This document shows, one piece after another, positions 9,440 through 18,362 of a stretch of DNA of 64,000 nt. This stretch comes from Klebsiella spallanzanii. Lineage in GTDB: Bacteria > Pseudomonadota > Gammaproteobacteria > Enterobacterales > Enterobacteriaceae. Location: the NCBI RefSeq assembly GCF_902158555.1, contig NZ_CABGGS010000044.1:339614-403613 (forward strand), in the 5' to 3' direction. The translations under genes and the position numbers were made by a program. A model generated the notes under the pieces. It did not search any database. It was not told where the DNA came from and was given only the letters and a program-made list of their open reading frames with translations. How positions within the stretch are numbered: position 1 is the stretch's first letter; the number at the start of each line of letters is the position of its first letter.

Positions 9440-9644
9440 AGCCTATCCCATTAGGACTATTTTACTTGCCATTTTGGACCTGGGCAGTGCTCGACAAAAT
9501 ACGAAAGTATTTTGAACGCCCTTCAGGGCGGCCCGGAGGGCGAGCATCGCGAGTTAATCCTCACGTACTACGTGTACGCTCCGGTTTCTGTGCGCTGTCC
9601 GTGTCCAAACTGGCTGCGCCAATAACGCATACTGGGATAGGCTC
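9439..9644. repeat. 206-bp MITE-like element with terminal inverted repeats
   Basis: The ends form a perfect inverted repeat: AGAGCCTATCCCA at 9438-9450 and TGGGATAGGCTCT at 9633-9645. TTA occurs directly outside both ends (9436-9438 and 9645-9647), as a target duplication would. The interior has further inverted repeats (ATACGAAAGTAT near 9500) and no credible gene. Removing the element with one TTA copy restores GCT TAA at the end of the carboxykinase gene, so the insertion split the stop codon and rebuilt it as TAG. It looks like a non-autonomous mobile intergenic repeat; I cannot name its family. Confidence 0.75.
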
Positions 9645-9690
9645 TTAATCCCGATAGCGAAAACCGGAATTAGACATTGTGCTCGTATTT

Positions 9691-9725
9691 CTGCCGGGTG
9701 GCGGCTAGCACCTTACCCGGCCTAC
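9691..9725. repeat. REP-like palindromic element
   Basis: The segment TGCCGGGTGGCGGCT, a short loop, and CTTACCCGGCCTACG matches the enterobacterial REP (PU) palindrome pattern. It lies between the inserted repeat and the terminator below. It is non-coding and could protect the 3' end of the carboxykinase transcript. Confidence 0.55.
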
Positions 9726-9780
9726 GAAAACTGAATCCGTCACCTGGCAATACCCTGAGGGGTTCTTTGACAGCAATGTG

Positions 9781-9806
9781 AACCCGGGCAGTCGCTCGGG
9801 TTTTTT
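9781..9806. terminator. intrinsic terminator between convergent genes
   Basis: AACCCG, a GC-rich loop and CGGGTT are followed by a T-run at 9800-9806. It overlaps the end of the LysR gene and can act in both directions, ending the carboxykinase transcript from the left and the LysR transcript from the right. Confidence 0.65.
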
Positions 9807-10704
9807 ATTGTGCCGTTTTGGCCAGTAAAAAATCGATCAGGGTTTTCACCCGCTTCGTTTTTCCCGCGCTTTTCGGATAGTAAAGATAAACCGGCGGATA
9901 GGTTTTCCAGTAAGGCTCCATGACCGGAATAAACGTTTCCCGATCTGGCTGTAGCCGGTGGATGGGCTCAAACAATCGCCCAATGCCCAATCCGCTGCGG
10001 ATGCCGTCAGCCATCACGTCAATATCATTGCTGATGAGCTGTCCCGGCATTTCTACGGTGAGCTGTTCTCCTTTATCTTCCAGCATCAGGGGCAGGATAC
10101 GGTTGTTGGTGATAAACCGGTAGCCGATTAGCCTGTGCTGGTGGAGGTCAACCGGCGTAGCGGGCGTGCCAAAGGTTTCGAGATAGGACGCTGAAGCATA
10201 CAGTCCTTCACGAAAAGGTTTCAGCAACTGACGAGCGACAACGCCGCCCTCAAGAATATCGCCGAAGCGGATCCCTAAATCGAATCTCTCCTCAATGATA
10301 TTGATGGTTCCATCATAAACCGAAATCTCCAGCTGCACGCCAGGGTAACGCTGGCAGAACTCGGCCATAAAAGGTTTAAGTATCAGAAGGTAAGCAAAGC
10401 GGGAGAGGGTAATTCGGATCAGGCCGGAAGGCTGCTGGCTACTGTCCTTAATACTGTCGAGGGCTTTTTCCAACGAATCGACCGCCGCAGAGGTTTGCTG
10501 CAAAAGCTGTTGCCCGGCATCGGTGAGCTCAATACGCCGGGTGGTGCGGATAAACAGCGGATGACCAAGGTGCTGCTCAAGGAGTTTTAGCGCTTTACTG
10601 ACCGAAGGCGGCGTGATTTCCAGTTTGCGTGCCGCCGCCGAGATGCTTCCCTCACGGGCAATGCTTTGAAAGATTCGGATTTGATTGTAAATCACGTTAT
10701 TCAT
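9805..10704 (-). CDS. LysR-family transcriptional regulator
   Basis: The LysR regulator of about 299 residues has an N-terminal HTH (GSISAAARKLEITPPSVSKALKLLE) and a substrate-binding domain with FDLGIRFGDI and SNDIDVMADGIRSGLGIG, the CrgA/YafC-like subgroup often seen beside oxidoreductases. I start at the ATG at 10704, with AGGA 7 nt upstream; an in-frame ATG at 10722 has poor spacing. It is divergent from a flavodoxin-fold oxidoreductase gene 138 bp away and probably controls it. The inducer is unknown. Confidence 0.87.
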   Translation of the reverse strand: MNNVIYNQIRIFQSIAREGSISAAARKLEITPPSVSKALKLLEQHLGHPLFIRTTRRIELTDAGQQLLQQTSAAVDSLEKALDSIKDSSQQPSGLIRITLSRFAYLLILKPFMAEFCQRYPGVQLEISVYDGTINIIEERFDLGIRFGDILEGGVVARQLLKPFREGLYASASYLETFGTPATPVDLHQHRLIGYRFITNNRILPLMLEDKGEQLTVEMPGQLISNDIDVMADGIRSGLGIGRLFEPIHRLQPDRETFIPVMEPYWKTYPPVYLYYPKSAGKTKRVKTLIDFLLAKTAQ

Positions 10705-10842
10705 CACTTCATCCTGATGCATCCTGGACGCGTTTTGTTAGCCATTATCTAAAAGTCTTTGAACTATTAATACTCTAAAAAAAAGAATAGCGGCTGTTTA
10801 TACTGTTTACATGTTCAACAATATCTTGTAATAGAAAGAAAA

Positions 10843-11397
10843 ATGCAAAATATACTGGTCGTTTCAGGGCATCCCAATCTGAGTGAGTCCGTCGGCAATG
10901 CCGCTATTCTTAACGAGGTGGCGCGAGCGCTGCCTGATGTTGAAATCCGTCGTCTGGATAGACTCTATCCTGATTTCAATATTGATGTCTTAGCCGAGCA
11001 GGAGGCGCTGCTGAAAGCTGATGTTATCGTATGGCAATTTCCGTTCTCCTGGTATTCGCTGCCGGGGTTGATGAAATTATGGCTCGACCAGGTCTTTGTT
11101 CACGGCTTTGCCCACGGCTCAAAGGCTAAGCTCGGTGGTAAAAAACTCCTCCTCTCGTTTACCACCGGTGCCCCTTCAGCGCTTTATACCGCTGATGGTT
11201 TTTTCGGTCATGCCATTGAGGATTATCTGGCTCAGTTTATGACGACTGCCGCGCTGTGCAACCTGCAGTGGCAGCCGCCAATTTATACTTGTGGGATCAG
11301 CTATGCCGACCGTGATGAAGCCAAAATAGCCCAGCAGAAAGCGATGGCTCAGGATCATGCTGGTCGCCTGATTGCCGCCTTAAATGCGTTATCCTGA
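10843..11397 (+). CDS. NAD(P)H-dependent flavodoxin-fold oxidoreductase
   Basis: The 184-residue protein belongs to the Flavodoxin_2 family (KefF/MdaB/YwrO-like quinone reductases). It starts MQNILVVSGHPNLSES, the usual FMN phosphate-binding beginning, and contains VWQFPFSWYSLPGLMKLWLDQVF with a downstream FTTGAP segment, typical of two-electron quinone or nitro reductases. It is likely a soluble flavoprotein that reduces quinones or electrophiles. The divergent LysR gene is the likely regulator, and the downstream aldo/keto reductase remnant (24 nt away) was probably in the same operon. Confidence 0.88.
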   Translation: MQNILVVSGHPNLSESVGNAAILNEVARALPDVEIRRLDRLYPDFNIDVLAEQEALLKADVIVWQFPFSWYSLPGLMKLWLDQVFVHGFAHGSKAKLGGKKLLLSFTTGAPSALYTADGFFGHAIEDYLAQFMTTAALCNLQWQPPIYTCGISYADRDEAKIAQQKAMAQDHAGRLIAALNALS

Positions 11398-11420
11398 GCA
11401 GATAAATCGGGAGTGACCAA

Positions 11421-12297
11421 ATGCAATACAGACAGTTGGGCAACAGTGAGTTAAAGGTATCTCGCATCTGCATGGGATGTATGGGATTTGGCGACGCCAC
11501 CGCAGGCCAGCACAGCTGGACGCTTGATGAATCATCCAGTCGTGAAATGATCCGCTATGGCCTGGAGCAGGGGATCAATTTTTATGACACCGCGATTGCC
11601 TACCAAAATGGTTCCAGCGAACGCTATGTCGGACGGGCGCTGCGCGACATGGCAAAGCGTGATGACGTAGTGGTCGCGACGAAATTTCTGCCGCGAACGG
11701 TGTAGCAGATCGCAGATGGCGTAAGCGGCCAGCAGGCAATTACCCAATCTCTCGACCAGAGTCTACGAAACCTGGGGATGGATTACGTCGATCTCTACAT
11801 CTACCATATTTGGGATTACAACACGCCGATTCTGGACGTGCTAAAGGCATTGGATTGTGCGGTTAAGGCAGGAAAGGTGCGCGCCATTGGTATTTCAAAT
11901 TGTTATGCCTGGCAACTGGCCAAAGCCAATGCGCTTTGCCAGGCCTGGGGATACTCAAACCCGACGCGCCAGCGAAGACACTTATGCCAAAGGGAAGTAC
12001 GATAAAACGGCGCAGCAGGATCACATTATCATCGAGCGAGTGGCCGAGCTTGCAGCGCGCCATCAGGTTTCTATGACGGAAATCTCCCTTGCCTGGTTGT
12101 TAACCAAAACCACCGCGCCAGTGGTTGGCGCAACGCAAAAACACCATATTGACGGCGCGGTGAATGCGGTCAACGTGCGGCTTAGCGACGATGAAATTCA
12201 TTATCTGGAAGCGTGTTATCAACCGCATGCTCTTTCGGGAGTTATGGCGCAAAATACGACGCAAACTAAAGACCAAAAGCAGGTCTGGACGCGTTGA
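11421..12297 (+). pseudogene. decayed aldo/keto reductase gene
   Basis: The gene starts well (MQYRQLGNSELKVSRICMGCMGFG) and follows an AKR of about 330 residues, but has at least two lesions. A TAG at 11703-11705 replaces what should be a sense codon in the RTVxQIADGV segment; reading resumes in the same frame through NLGMDYVDLYIYHIWD. Near 11950-11975 the frame changes from ALCQAWGYS to RRASEDTYAKGKYD, and about 45-50 residues of the barrel that normally lie between are missing. The C-terminal SMTEISLAWLLTK and VVGATQKHH parts are intact but out of frame. A functional product is very unlikely. Confidence 0.88.
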
Positions 12298-12309
12298 CCG
12301 GACCTGCTT
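12277..12309. terminator. inverted repeat between the AKR remnant and the porin gene, possible terminator
   Basis: AAGCAGGTC at 12277-12285 pairs perfectly with GACCTGCTT at 12301-12309. It lies at the converging ends of the aldo/keto reductase remnant and the porin gene. There is no strong T-run, so terminator function is uncertain. Confidence 0.35.
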
Positions 12310-12325
12310 GCGTGGTGGCTGGATA

Positions 12326-13402
12326 TTAAAACTGCCAGGTCATGCCAACGCCAAAAGTGTCATCGGTCGAAATACCGAAAGGCGTATTTTTATCCAGCTG
12401 GTTTATTTTGTAATCGACATAGGTAAAGAAATTTTTGTTCAGGAACCAGGACAGGTTAATATCGAGATATTTCATTAAATAGATGTCGCCACTATTCTCG
12501 ATATTTTTTCCTCGCGACTGGAACCAACCAATGCCGGGAATAATGCCGTTATCAAAAACGTAGCGAGTATAAACTTCGAAGTTTTCACTTTTATTCGCAT
12601 AACCATAATTTTTGATAGGCGTAATATTATATCCTTGAGAATATTTTACCGCCGCATAAAGACTGCCAGAATCGTATTTAAAACCGGTAGCCCACATTTC
12701 CGCGTGCTTACCACCACCGTAAGACAACGCCTCCTGTTGCGCCGTGCGTCGTGAGTTGCCGTAAGCGGCCAGCAGAGAGCCGCCCCAGTCGAAATCGTAG
12801 CTAACTGATGCGCCTGCGCCATCGCCGTTAGAACCATAGACTGAACGGCTGCTATTGTTACTCCCGGATCCATTCTTTCCCTGATATTGCAGAGCGAATT
12901 TAAGGTTATCGTTCAGGCCGAAGAAGTTGGTGTTGCGCCAGGTTAACAGCCCGTTGGCTCTGCCGGTAAGAAAGCCGTCGGTATAGCTATCGGTCATGAT
13001 GTCAAAGATTGGCGCATAGTCGGTTATGCTGGCGACGTCATAGAGCACGCCGGAATTTCTGCCATAGTCGATGGAACCCAGGTCAGCGTATTTTAACCCG
13101 GCATAAGCATAGCGGGTTTTGGTACCGTCTGAACCGTCAGATTCCGCGCGATTTCCCTGAATATTATATTCCCATTGACCAAAACCGGTGAGCTCGTCAT
13201 TAATTTTAGTCATGCCTTTAATACCTAATCTGAAATAGGTATTGTCGCCATCAACGGTTGTATCATCGCTAAAATAGTGGCGAGCGCGAACGCTACCATA
13301 CAGGTCGAGTTTATTGCCATCCTTATTATATATTTCTGCCGCGGGGGTTGCTGCGGACGTAAGTATAACCACCGCAAGCAGTGTGATTTTATACATTTTC
13401 AT
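12326..13402 (-). CDS. OmpC/OmpF-family general porin
   Basis: The 358-residue protein has a signal peptide cleaved near Ala22 (mature start AEIYNKDGNKLDLYG), the PEFG-like constriction-loop region, and ends with the aromatic residue Phe in VGMTWQF required for outer membrane assembly. It is a 16-stranded trimeric porin related to OmpC, OmpF and YedS, but I cannot assign it to a named porin. Codon use is more AT-rich than in the core genes. It lies 55 nt downstream of the M20 hydrolase gene on the same strand, with a hairpin between, which suggests a porin dedicated to the uptake route of that locus. Confidence 0.9.
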   Translation of the reverse strand: MKMYKITLLAVVILTSAATPAAEIYNKDGNKLDLYGSVRARHYFSDDTTVDGDNTYFRLGIKGMTKINDELTGFGQWEYNIQGNRAESDGSDGTKTRYAYAGLKYADLGSIDYGRNSGVLYDVASITDYAPIFDIMTDSYTDGFLTGRANGLLTWRNTNFFGLNDNLKFALQYQGKNGSGSNNSSRSVYGSNGDGAGASVSYDFDWGGSLLAAYGNSRRTAQQEALSYGGGKHAEMWATGFKYDSGSLYAAVKYSQGYNITPIKNYGYANKSENFEVYTRYVFDNGIIPGIGWFQSRGKNIENSGDIYLMKYLDINLSWFLNKNFFTYVDYKINQLDKNTPFGISTDDTFGVGMTWQF

Positions 13403-13427
13403 TTTTAGCGCCTCATCATTTTAGAAT

Positions 13428-13450
13428 AAAGGCGGTATTGCACCGCCTTT
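13428..13450 (-). terminator. hairpin between hydrolase and porin genes
   Basis: AAAGGCGGT at 13428-13436 pairs with ACCGCCTTT at 13442-13450. On the minus strand the stem is followed by a weak T-rich stretch (TTTATTC), so it may partly end the MFS-hydrolase transcript before the porin gene, or act as an RNA-stabilising stem. Confidence 0.5.
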
Positions 13451-13457
13451 GCATTAG

Positions 13458-14852
13458 TTATCGGTTTAGTGAGCGTGGCCTTGCGTCTTGAGGAATTAGC
13501 GAGCGGTACTCTTCGTGGTCTCTTTGCTCAAGGTGTTCTTCCTTCGCTTGTGAAATGATCGTCGGGGTGGTGAGAACGCGAATTGCCGAGGCGGCCATCA
13601 CACGACCAGCCAGCAGCAGCCCCTTGTGGGCGTAGGAGGTTTTTCCCTGGGTAACCATCTGCCATGAGTGCGGTGGTGTGCCCCAGGCGCAGGTGGTGAT
13701 ATAGACCTGGCCGACAGGCAGCAGCCAGCTCACATCACCAACGTCCGTTGAGCCATTGAGGAAATCAGGTTCCTGGCGAAACGGCGTGATGTCTTCGGAT
13801 AGCGTGCGGCCCCTTTTGGCGACTTTGCGCTTTTCTTCCTCAGAAAAGGTCTCTTGTATCGCCTGGGCGAAGGCTTTTTCTTCAGGGCTAAAGGTCGCCG
13901 GGCCAATTTTGAGCAACTCTTCGTTCATTACGCTGGCGAGAGTGACGTTAGGGATAAGATCGGCTGAGGCCGCATCAAATTCAATGGTGACTTCCGTTCC
14001 GGTCATCAGCGCCGCGCCGCGAGCGACATCGTCAACGCGCTGAGTGATTTCTCGAACCTCCTGCATTTTGGGTGAGCGTACTTTGTACAGAACATGGGCC
14101 TCAGATTGCACCACGTTTGGAGCGTTGCCACCCGCGTTGGTGATGGCGTAGTGGAGCCGCGCTTCAGGAATAATATGTTCACGCAGGAAATTGGCCCCAA
14201 CGTTCATCAGCTCAACGCCGTCAAGCGCGCTGCGGCCCATGTGCGGACTGAATGCTGCGTGGGTGCTTTTGCCTTTAAACAGATATTTCACCTGGTTAGT
14301 TGCAAGCATTCTGGCGTTGTAGGCCAGATTCTCGTCCCACGGGTGCCAGGTGAACGCGACGTCAACGCCGTCAAACAGCCCAGCACGCGCCATATAGGCC
14401 TTGCCGCCGCCGCCTTCTTCAGCCGGACAGCCAAAGTATTTTACCGTTCCCGCCAGACCGAGTTCTTGCATACAGGCTTTGGTGGCTAGCGCAGCGGCCA
14501 GCGCGCCTGCACCAAGAAGATTATGCCCGCAGCCGTGCCCGTTTCCCGCAGCGACGACGGGAGAAAAAATATCGCAATTGGCCTGCTGGCTTAATGAGGG
14601 CAGGGCGTCATACTCGCCGAGAAAAGCAATGACCGGTTCTCCGCTGCCGTAGGCGGCGACAAAAGCCGTATCGATACCGCCAGCCTTTCGGGTGACCTGA
14701 AAGCCATTGTCTTCAAGCGCCAGCGCCATCAGTTCAGCAGACTGCGCTTCTTCATAGCGTACTTCGGCAAACTCCCAGATCTTGTCGCTAACGGCGGTAA
14801 TACGTTCACGTTGTTGTTCAATCGTACGTTCAATAATCGATAAGTAGTTCAT
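13458..14852 (-). CDS. M20D-family amidohydrolase, AbgB-like
   Basis: The 464-residue metallopeptidase resembles E. coli AbgB, the p-aminobenzoyl-glutamate hydrolase subunit B (481 residues). Shared blocks include VIAFLGEYDALPSLSQQ, GNGHGCGHNLLGAGALA, CPAEEGGGGKAYM, FTWHPWDEN and STDVGDVSWLLPV; their His, Asp and Glu residues are M20 zinc ligands. Such enzymes remove an amino acid from an amide-linked aromatic or acyl conjugate. No abgA partner is present, so it may act alone on another N-acyl amino acid. The gene lies 12 nt downstream of an MFS transporter gene. Confidence 0.9.
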   Translation of the reverse strand: MNYLSIIERTIEQQRERITAVSDKIWEFAEVRYEEAQSAELMALALEDNGFQVTRKAGGIDTAFVAAYGSGEPVIAFLGEYDALPSLSQQANCDIFSPVVAAGNGHGCGHNLLGAGALAAALATKACMQELGLAGTVKYFGCPAEEGGGGKAYMARAGLFDGVDVAFTWHPWDENLAYNARMLATNQVKYLFKGKSTHAAFSPHMGRSALDGVELMNVGANFLREHIIPEARLHYAITNAGGNAPNVVQSEAHVLYKVRSPKMQEVREITQRVDDVARGAALMTGTEVTIEFDAASADLIPNVTLASVMNEELLKIGPATFSPEEKAFAQAIQETFSEEEKRKVAKRGRTLSEDITPFRQEPDFLNGSTDVGDVSWLLPVGQVYITTCAWGTPPHSWQMVTQGKTSYAHKGLLLAGRVMAASAIRVLTTPTIISQAKEEHLEQRDHEEYRSLIPQDARPRSLNR

Positions 14853-14864
14853 CGTTTCTCTCTT

Positions 14865-16124
14865 TTATTGGGATACATTAGATGTCGCTTCGGCCTGGGC
14901 CGCGCCAGTAGAATGAGTAATGGACAGTGCAATCAGGCAGGTGATGACCGCGCAGGCAATGATCGACAGGAAAGCGGTAGCGTAGTTTTGTTGGGTCAGC
15001 TTCAGTAAGTACCCGATCATAAGCGGCGATAAGAAGGAACCTATCTGCGCAATTGAGTTAATAAACCCTGTTGCGGTACCTACTGAGGCCTTTGGAAATT
15101 GTTTGATGATGGTAACGAACACGCTGATGCTGATGGCGTTAAGGAAGATGTTAGATAGCGAAAGCCAGGCAAAGGCAATCGGCACGGAAGAGGCGTTAAA
15201 CATCAGCCAGATGAACAGCGCTGAGACAGAAGATCCCATCGCAATCAGGTATTTTTCGCGACCCTGGAAATACCTGTCGAGCAGCCATCCGCAAAACAAA
15301 AATGAGGCAAAGCCCAGGGCCGGCGGCAGCATTGACCATGCGCCCATGGAGACCATGCTCATCCCTTTAACTTTCACCCAATAGGATGGCAGCCAGGACT
15401 GCAAACCCCAGAATACAATATTGGTAAAGAAGTAGCAGGCGGCGATTTGCCATGTTAATGGGCGGCGAATAATATTCAACAAACGCTGCTTTTCGGGGAT
15501 GCTATCGTGCACTGCGGATGGCTGTGGCATCTTGACGCCAGCGGTGTCCGGGGCACTGGCGCGCAGAACGCGCCACAGGCAGAAAGCCAGAATCAGGCCA
15601 GCGATACCCAAAACAAAGAACATGATTCGCCAGTTGTACCAGGTAATCAGCGTAGATACGACCACCGAGCCAACGGCGAACCCGACCGATGCGCCAGATT
15701 GCAGGAATGATTTGGCGCGCGCCATTTTGCTTCTTTCAAACCTTTGGGCGATGACAACGGAGCTTCCGGCAGGGAAAACCGCTTCCCCCACTCCGACAAA
15801 AAAACGCGTAACTGCCAGCGTGAAAACGCTGCTTGTCATTCCGCCCATAGCGGTGGCAACGGACCACAGGGCAACCGCACCGGTTAAGATGGTTTTACTG
15901 CCGATCCGGTCGACAAGGTAGCCGCCAATAAGCTGGGTGAGCGAATAGGCAAGGAAAAAACCGCTGATGACCATACCGGTTTGTTCACTTCCCAGTCCAA
16001 AATCAGCAGAAATTGGAATGATCGCAATATTAATAGCGGCTTTATCGATAAACCCTACGACCCAACACAGAAACAATATCAGGATTATCAAATTGTTTTT
16101 ATTCTTGAATGTAGCACTGAGCAT
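14865..16124 (-). CDS. MFS transporter, anion:cation symporter type
   Basis: The 419-residue protein has 12 predicted membrane segments and MFS signatures (LVDRIGSKTILTGAVALWS between helices 2 and 3, RFFVGVGEAVFPAGSSVVIAQRF in helix 4), fitting the anion:cation symporter group that imports organic acids such as glucarate or hexuronates. It starts the minus-strand unit with the M20 hydrolase and porin, so it likely imports the hydrolase's substrate (an amide-linked carboxylate, inference). The divergent regulator gene 96 bp away is broken. Confidence 0.87.
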   Translation of the reverse strand: MLSATFKNKNNLIILILFLCWVVGFIDKAAINIAIIPISADFGLGSEQTGMVISGFFLAYSLTQLIGGYLVDRIGSKTILTGAVALWSVATAMGGMTSSVFTLAVTRFFVGVGEAVFPAGSSVVIAQRFERSKMARAKSFLQSGASVGFAVGSVVVSTLITWYNWRIMFFVLGIAGLILAFCLWRVLRASAPDTAGVKMPQPSAVHDSIPEKQRLLNIIRRPLTWQIAACYFFTNIVFWGLQSWLPSYWVKVKGMSMVSMGAWSMLPPALGFASFLFCGWLLDRYFQGREKYLIAMGSSVSALFIWLMFNASSVPIAFAWLSLSNIFLNAISISVFVTIIKQFPKASVGTATGFINSIAQIGSFLSPLMIGYLLKLTQQNYATAFLSIIACAVITCLIALSITHSTGAAQAEATSNVSQ

Positions 16125-16220
16125 AAAGTTCCCTCATAAGACATGAGATGATGTGATTTTGTCCTTGCTACCCTTACAGAAGTGATGATAAATATCTATG
16201 TGTAAACATACACTCAAGAG

Positions 16221-18281
16221 ATGGTTTTTATGTACATTCCTACATTTGATAATAATTCTGATTCATTGCGTAAATCCTTGAGCGTTGTATCTGTGCGGTA
16301 TTTTCCACAGTCGAATGTGAATATTGAACATTCCGATTTACGTTACGACGCGCTGATGGCAGGAGACACGTCCGGTTTTGAAGATAAAAATGAATCGTAC
16401 ATATTAATTCGTGAAAGGGATGGTGATTGTATGGCGATTAATATTATATGCCTGCACATCGAATCATTGCGTATTACCATCCAGACGGAACGCGCGCTGC
16501 TAAGTGAAGAAAATGTCAGAGTATTCCTCAGTGAAGTAAAGATATTACTTTTAACTGAGGTAATTAATTACCAAAATACGATGTTCACGAAGATTAGCGA
16601 CAATACCTGGCATCTCGCCTCCGGGCTTTCGCATGAGGTTGTTACGCAGCATGTTATTGACGGTGCGCTGAAGACTATTGCATATAGCGATGCGGCAATC
16701 TTTCGTATTTATGATGATAAAAGCGACCGACTGGTTCCGGTTGCCATGACTGGGTTTAAAAATAATTATTATGATTATATTGTAGGTCTGCATGAATCGA
16801 TATCCGGTAAAGTATTTAAATCAATGCAGACGGCGGTCTTAAACTCACGGGAAGAAATCAACCGCAGCTTTACGGCAAGCTCTTCCTTGCGTGATGAAAT
16901 ACTCAAAGATAACCCGCTGGCAACTTCGCTTATTTGTGTGCCGGTATACGATTAGTCGGCATGCTATGGCACATTGACTATGCTTTCATTTAGTCGACAG
17001 TTTGTATTTAACTCTTTAGCAAAATCGCTACTCGAAACCTATTCATCGCAGGTGGCGCTGGCCTGGCGCAATGCGCGTCTCTATGATGAACGCACGGAAA
17101 GTCTGCGGGTCGTTGAGGACCTACGCAATCAGCTGCAGGCGCAAAACACGTTGCTGAACGCGAGCGTGGACTTTTATAATTTGATGGTCTCATTATCTAT
17201 TAAATACAATAGATTAGGTGATTTTATCGCGGCGATCGCTTCACATCTCTCTTTGGATCTCAACTACCTGGATGTACTGGGAAACCAGAGTTTAAGTGAA
17301 TCGCTTAGTGCATTGACGTGGAGTCACTTGCGTGCCTCCGCCAGTGAAAAAAAAGTGTCGACAATCATTGTGGGCGATAAAAACTATTGCCTGCTTCCTC
17401 TTGAAAATGAGGGGCGCTTGCTCGCCTTTTTTATCATGAGAAACCAGGACTTAAATGAACATGTATCATCGATTATCTCCAGGCTAAAAGAGTTTGTGAT
17501 AATGGAGATCGTCAAGCAGGCGGGTTCTGTTGCGCTGGAGAATAAAAAGAATCTGGATCTTATCGCTGAGATTATGATGAATGGATTGACGGCAGAAAGT
17601 GAAATATCATTTGCCCGCAGGGGCATCGTTCTGCATAAATCAGTACTGTGCATTAAGCTAACAACACCGCAAGCGACCAGCGATGAAATACACTATTTGT
17701 CGATAATCAACGTTCTCACCAGAGATTTCGCATTGAAAAATGTTTTTCATTATTTTGATGCTGACATGATAACGTTAATTATATTTGATATGAATGAACA
17801 AAAGCTTTTCGCTCTTGAGGAAAAAGTCATTGCGCGCTATCAGCAGGACAAGGTTTATAAAGTGGGGATGAGTTCAGTTCTGCGACGCCAGGAGGTTATC
17901 ACCAGCATTAAACAAGCGAATACTGCGCTTGATGTTCTTAAAACCAGAAATAAAAATGGCGTAATGAGTTTTCGTCATTCAGGCATTGACCGTTTGTTTA
18001 TAAAACATACCCCTGAGGAACTAAAAGATTTTATCCTGGATCTGTTTTCACCGGTGCTGGAAGAGAATAACAAACCCGGTATATTGTTGGTGACGATTAT
18101 CTGTTTTTTAAAAAACAGGCAGTCCGCAGTGAATACTGCAGAGGAGATGGGCATTCACGTAAATACGCTGTATCAACGAATTAAGAAGTTCGAAACGCTA
18201 ACCAGTTTAAGCCTCAATAATGCAGACGAATTTATTATGATAGCCCTGACGTGCCATATGAGTCGGTTTTATCTTAGTTAA
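16221..18281 (+). pseudogene. GAF/PucR-type transcriptional regulator, disrupted by frameshifts
   Basis: The 5' part (16221-16955) encodes about 244 residues including most of a GAF domain, and stops at TAG 16953-16955 inside the expected LICVPVY-x-LVGML strand. The missing strand (RLVGMLWHIDYAFI) is encoded in another frame at about 16944-16988. The original frame returns near 17000 (FNSLAKSLLETYSSQVALAW) and runs to 18281, ending in a PucR/CdaR-type HTH (SAVNTAEEMGIHVNTLYQRIKKFE). Two indels about 50 nt apart thus remove the GAF core. The intact gene would be a regulator of about 680 residues for the divergent MFS-hydrolase-porin genes. A separately translated 3' fragment cannot be excluded. 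Confidence 0.75.
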
Positions 18282-18362
18282 ATGGTATCCGGTAGCTGAT
18301 TGTAATGCATCCTGTCGTTGAACGAGCACGCAATGAAAAACAATCGGCTGACCGGCGTTAAG

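Noticed and set aside
9466..9648. Small plus-strand open frame inside the 206-bp repeat
   Set aside because: Non-coding repeat with internal palindromes; no ribosome-binding site and no transposase-like content.
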